14,469 nucleotides of DNA from CAYGJN01 sp964350135 (GTDB lineage Bacteria; Bdellovibrionota; Bacteriovoracia; Bacteriovoracales; Bacteriovoracaceae): the NCBI GenBank assembly GCA_964350135.1, contig CAYGJN010000072.1, positions 1 to 14,469 on the forward strand, read 5' to 3'. Within the stretch, counting starts at the first letter, position 1, and each line of letters begins with the position of its first letter. Made by a program: the position numbers and the translations under genes. A model generated the notes under the pieces. The model made no database searches. It worked only from the letters and a program-made list of their open reading frames with translations, and had not been told where the DNA came from. Below are positions 12,637 to 14,469 of this stretch, piece after piece.

Positions 12637-13935
12637 TCACTTTTTAATTATTAGGGTCATTAATTTTGGATCTCTGCCTAGTATTTCAACTTCAGAACCT
12701 ATTTCTAAAGCTTTACTAGACTGGGCCTTCCAGATCTCACCGCCCACTTTTACTTGAAATATATCACCGTCTTGAGAAAGCACTTTTGCTCGCTTTCCAC
12801 TCATATCATTAAACTTTTCTTTACCAATATTATCTCTTTCTTTAATGAAAATATAAGCAATCATCCCAAGGAATAAGACGATGGCCCCAACCGCTGAAAA
12901 GATCACTGTACTACTAAGTTCAATATAGCCATTCTCTGACCTGTAAAGAAAAAGAGAGCCCGATATTAAAGCTCCAAGCCCCGCAATAGAGAGGATCCCA
13001 TAGCTTGTAATATAAATCTCCATAACAAAGAGAATAAAAGAAACAACAATAAGTCCAAGGGCACCAATATTTAAAGGAAGAACTTGAAAACCGATTCCTG
13101 CAAGAATCAATGAGACAACACCAAGTCCTCCTGCAATGAATCCTCCGGGAGCTTGAAGCTCAAGATAGATAAGAGCTGCACCAATAAGAAAGAGAATATA
13201 AGCAAGGTTTGGATTGGCAAAAGTATTTAAAAGGCTTTGCCCTAAATCCATTGCAAAATCTACAAAGACTGGATTATTAAGTTTAAGAGTTAAGTCTTTT
13301 CCCAGTATATGAATAGTTTTAGAATCTAGTTTTTCAAAAAGCTCTTTGTCAGTATTAGCAATTCCATCAATTAATTTTTCTTTAAGAGCAGTTGCACTAT
13401 CATAGGATGCTGCTTCAGAAACCATTTTTCCATAGGCTTTAGCATTTCGCCCTCTAGCTTCGGAAAGACTTTTTACCAATGCAACAAGGTCATTAACGGC
13501 CTTGGCCCGAAGATCACTTTGCTTATCTATGTCTTTGCCCATTGTAACAGGAGTCGCTGCTCCAATATTTGTTCCTTCGCTCATAAAAAGTGCATGAGAA
13601 CCACTGGCTATAATAGCTCCAGCTGATGTGGCACTTGAGCCTTCAGGCTTTACCCAAACAATGACTGGTATTTTACTATCACCAAAAAGGTTTAGGATCT
13701 TTTTAGTGGTTGAGACTAATCCACCGGGAGTATTCATGGTTATAAGAAGAGCATCAGCGGAGATTTCATGTGCCTTTTTAAACCCAGATTCAAGATAATT
13801 AAAAGTTGCTGGGTTTATAGAGGAGTCAATTTGAAGCTTAAGAATCTTATTAATAACCAGTTCATGATCTTGTGCTTGTACAAGGGGCATAAAAGAGCAG
13901 AATAGTAGAAGTAATTTTAGAATTTTCATGTCCAT
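12637..13935 (-). CDS. NfeD-type membrane serine protease (ClpP class, long form)
   Basis: Partner of slipin; the archaeal homologue PH1510 cleaves stomatin near its C-terminus. From ATG 13935 it has 432 residues. They comprise a signal peptide (to about QA, 20-21), a ClpP-like protease domain (about 25-200) with MNTPGGLVSTT, the serine S104 in SATSAGA and the probable catalytic lysine K145 in LRAKAVND, a cluster of four or five membrane segments (about 240-365), and a C-terminal OB-fold domain (about 379-432, starting SGKRAKVLSQDGD). This is the full-length form, not the short NfeD with only membrane and OB parts. Start choice is uncertain: GTG 13944, ATG 13935 and ATG 13929 are all in frame and none has a strong ribosome-binding site. 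Confidence 0.92.
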   Translation of the reverse strand: MDMKILKLLLLFCSFMPLVQAQDHELVINKILKLQIDSSINPATFNYLESGFKKAHEISADALLITMNTPGGLVSTTKKILNLFGDSKIPVIVWVKPEGSSATSAGAIIASGSHALFMSEGTNIGAATPVTMGKDIDKQSDLRAKAVNDLVALVKSLSEARGRNAKAYGKMVSEAASYDSATALKEKLIDGIANTDKELFEKLDSKTIHILGKDLTLKLNNPVFVDFAMDLGQSLLNTFANPNLAYILFLIGAALIYLELQAPGGFIAGGLGVVSLILAGIGFQVLPLNIGALGLIVVSFILFVMEIYITSYGILSIAGLGALISGSLFLYRSENGYIELSSTVIFSAVGAIVLFLGMIAYIFIKERDNIGKEKFNDMSGKRAKVLSQDGDIFQVKVGGEIWKAQSSKALEIGSEVEILGRDPKLMTLIIKK

Positions 13936-13980
13936 AAGATACACTTTTGATTGGGCTTAGAAAACTAAATTAGCCTTTGC

Positions 13981-14009
13981 ATAATCATTAGATAGGCTAG
14001 TAAGTCCAA
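13981..14009 (-). promoter_or_regulatory. Promoter of the nfeD-slipin operon
   Basis: On the minus strand: TTGGAC (14004-14009), 17 bases, GATTAT (13981-13986). The start would be near 13974, giving a leader of about 40 bases. It lies back-to-back with the serC promoter. Confidence 0.4.
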
Positions 14010-14017
14010 GAATCCGT

Positions 14018-14026
14018 TGCTATGAT
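14018..14026 (+). promoter_or_regulatory. Extended -10 promoter of serC
   Basis: TG-C-TATGAT (14018-14026) is an extended -10 element with five of six -10 matches. The -35 position holds only TAGTAA (13998-14003), a poor match, as is usual for extended -10 promoters. The start would be near 14033. Confidence 0.4.
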
Positions 14027-14047
14027 ATTTGCTGTTTTGGAGGAAAT

Positions 14048-14469
14048 ATGTTTGACCATTTAGATATACCGCAACATTTAATACCAAGTGACCCAAGGTT
14101 CGCTTGTGGCCCTAGTCTTATTCCGATGGATTTCCTTGATCGTCTCAAGGAGACTGGGCAACATCTACTTGGAACAAGTCATAGAAAATCGGCTATTAAA
14201 AACTTAGTTGGAGAAGTTCAACAAGGTCTTAAAAATTATTTTCAGGTACCTGCAGACTATGAAGTTATACTTGGTAATGGTGGTGCGACATTCTTTTTTG
14301 ATATGTGTTCACTGGGACTCGTCGAAAAATCTGCAGCTCATTTTGTTTGTGGAGAGTTTTCTTCAAAATGGTCACAGTCTTCAAAGATGATTCCTTGGAT
14401 TGAAGGACATGAAGTAAAAGTAGATTTTGGTCAAGGTGTAACACCAGCTCCAATTCAAGGAAGTGATAT
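14048..14469 (+). CDS. serC: Phosphoserine aminotransferase, Mycobacterium type (5' part)
   Basis: PLP enzyme that transaminates 3-phosphohydroxypyruvate with glutamate in serine synthesis. The frame runs off the right edge after 140 codons. It begins MFDHLDIPQHLIPSDPRFAC. Diagnostic blocks are RFACGPS (17-23), LGTSHRKSAIKNLVG (41-55), the PLP-phosphate segment LGNGGAT (75-81) and HFVCGEFSSKW (98-108). This pattern is that of the actinobacterial SerC branch (ADPRFGSGPS, GTSHRQ, GNGGAT), not the E. coli-type SerC, which begins NFSAGPA. GGAGG (14039-14043) supports the ATG. The catalytic lysine lies beyond the window. It is divergent from nfeD. Confidence 0.88.
   Translation, partial: MFDHLDIPQHLIPSDPRFACGPSLIPMDFLDRLKETGQHLLGTSHRKSAIKNLVGEVQQGLKNYFQVPADYEVILGNGGATFFFDMCSLGLVEKSAAHFVCGEFSSKWSQSSKMIPWIEGHEVKVDFGQGVTPAPIQGSD

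Overview
This is an AT-rich window (roughly a third G+C by eye) from the chromosome of a Gram-negative bacterium. Cues are a lipoprotein signal, several Sec signal peptides, MurD and ApaG, a good sigma-54 promoter and a sigma-32-type heat-shock promoter. The gene set and style (many small secreted proteins without recognisable family, an animal-like tryptophan 2,3-dioxygenase, an actinobacterial-type SerC, a stand-alone asparaginase domain) make me think of the Bdellovibrionota, Bacteriovorax/Halobacteriovorax side. That placement is inference and was not tested. No mobile element, CRISPR array, rRNA or tRNA was seen.

Layout. 1-81 is the tail of an unidentified gene. 82-353 is a regulatory region: a possible activator site, a sigma-54 -24/-12 promoter and a leader with three consecutive hairpins. 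It precedes a short DksA/TraR-type zinc-finger protein (354-818). A small lipoprotein gene (870-1379) runs convergently into htpG (1374-3326, minus) and carries the htpG terminator inside its coding region. A divergent region then separates htpG (heat-shock promoter) from a single-domain asparaginase-like gene (3432-3941). A secreted acidic protein and an SDR oxidoreductase lie on the minus strand (3945-5588). The SDR is head-to-head with a secreted protein gene (5611-6312). Next come a tiny secreted protein (6378-6647), the apaG-murD pair (6761-8343, overlapping by one base), a possible 47-residue membrane protein on the minus strand (8321-8464), tryptophan 2,3-dioxygenase (minus) divergent from an aminopeptidase P (9732-11474), a small secreted protein (minus), a slipin-NfeD operon (minus, 11877-13935), and the 5' part of serC (14048 to the end).

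Most genes are housekeeping or envelope functions rather than one dedicated system. HtpG, the NfeD/slipin pair and the DksA-like regulator relate to stress and membrane quality control; MurD makes peptidoglycan; TDO, aminopeptidase P and the asparaginase-like protein handle amino acids and peptides; SerC is biosynthetic. I found no convincing new multi-gene system.

The most interesting signals are in expression control. Four genes (870, 3432, 5611, 11806) have a predicted -10 box ending only 6-8 bases before the start codon and no normal Shine-Dalgarno site, which suggests leaderless mRNAs. They sit among neighbours with strong Shine-Dalgarno sequences. The second strong signal is the sigma-54 promoter and structured leader in front of the DksA-like gene.
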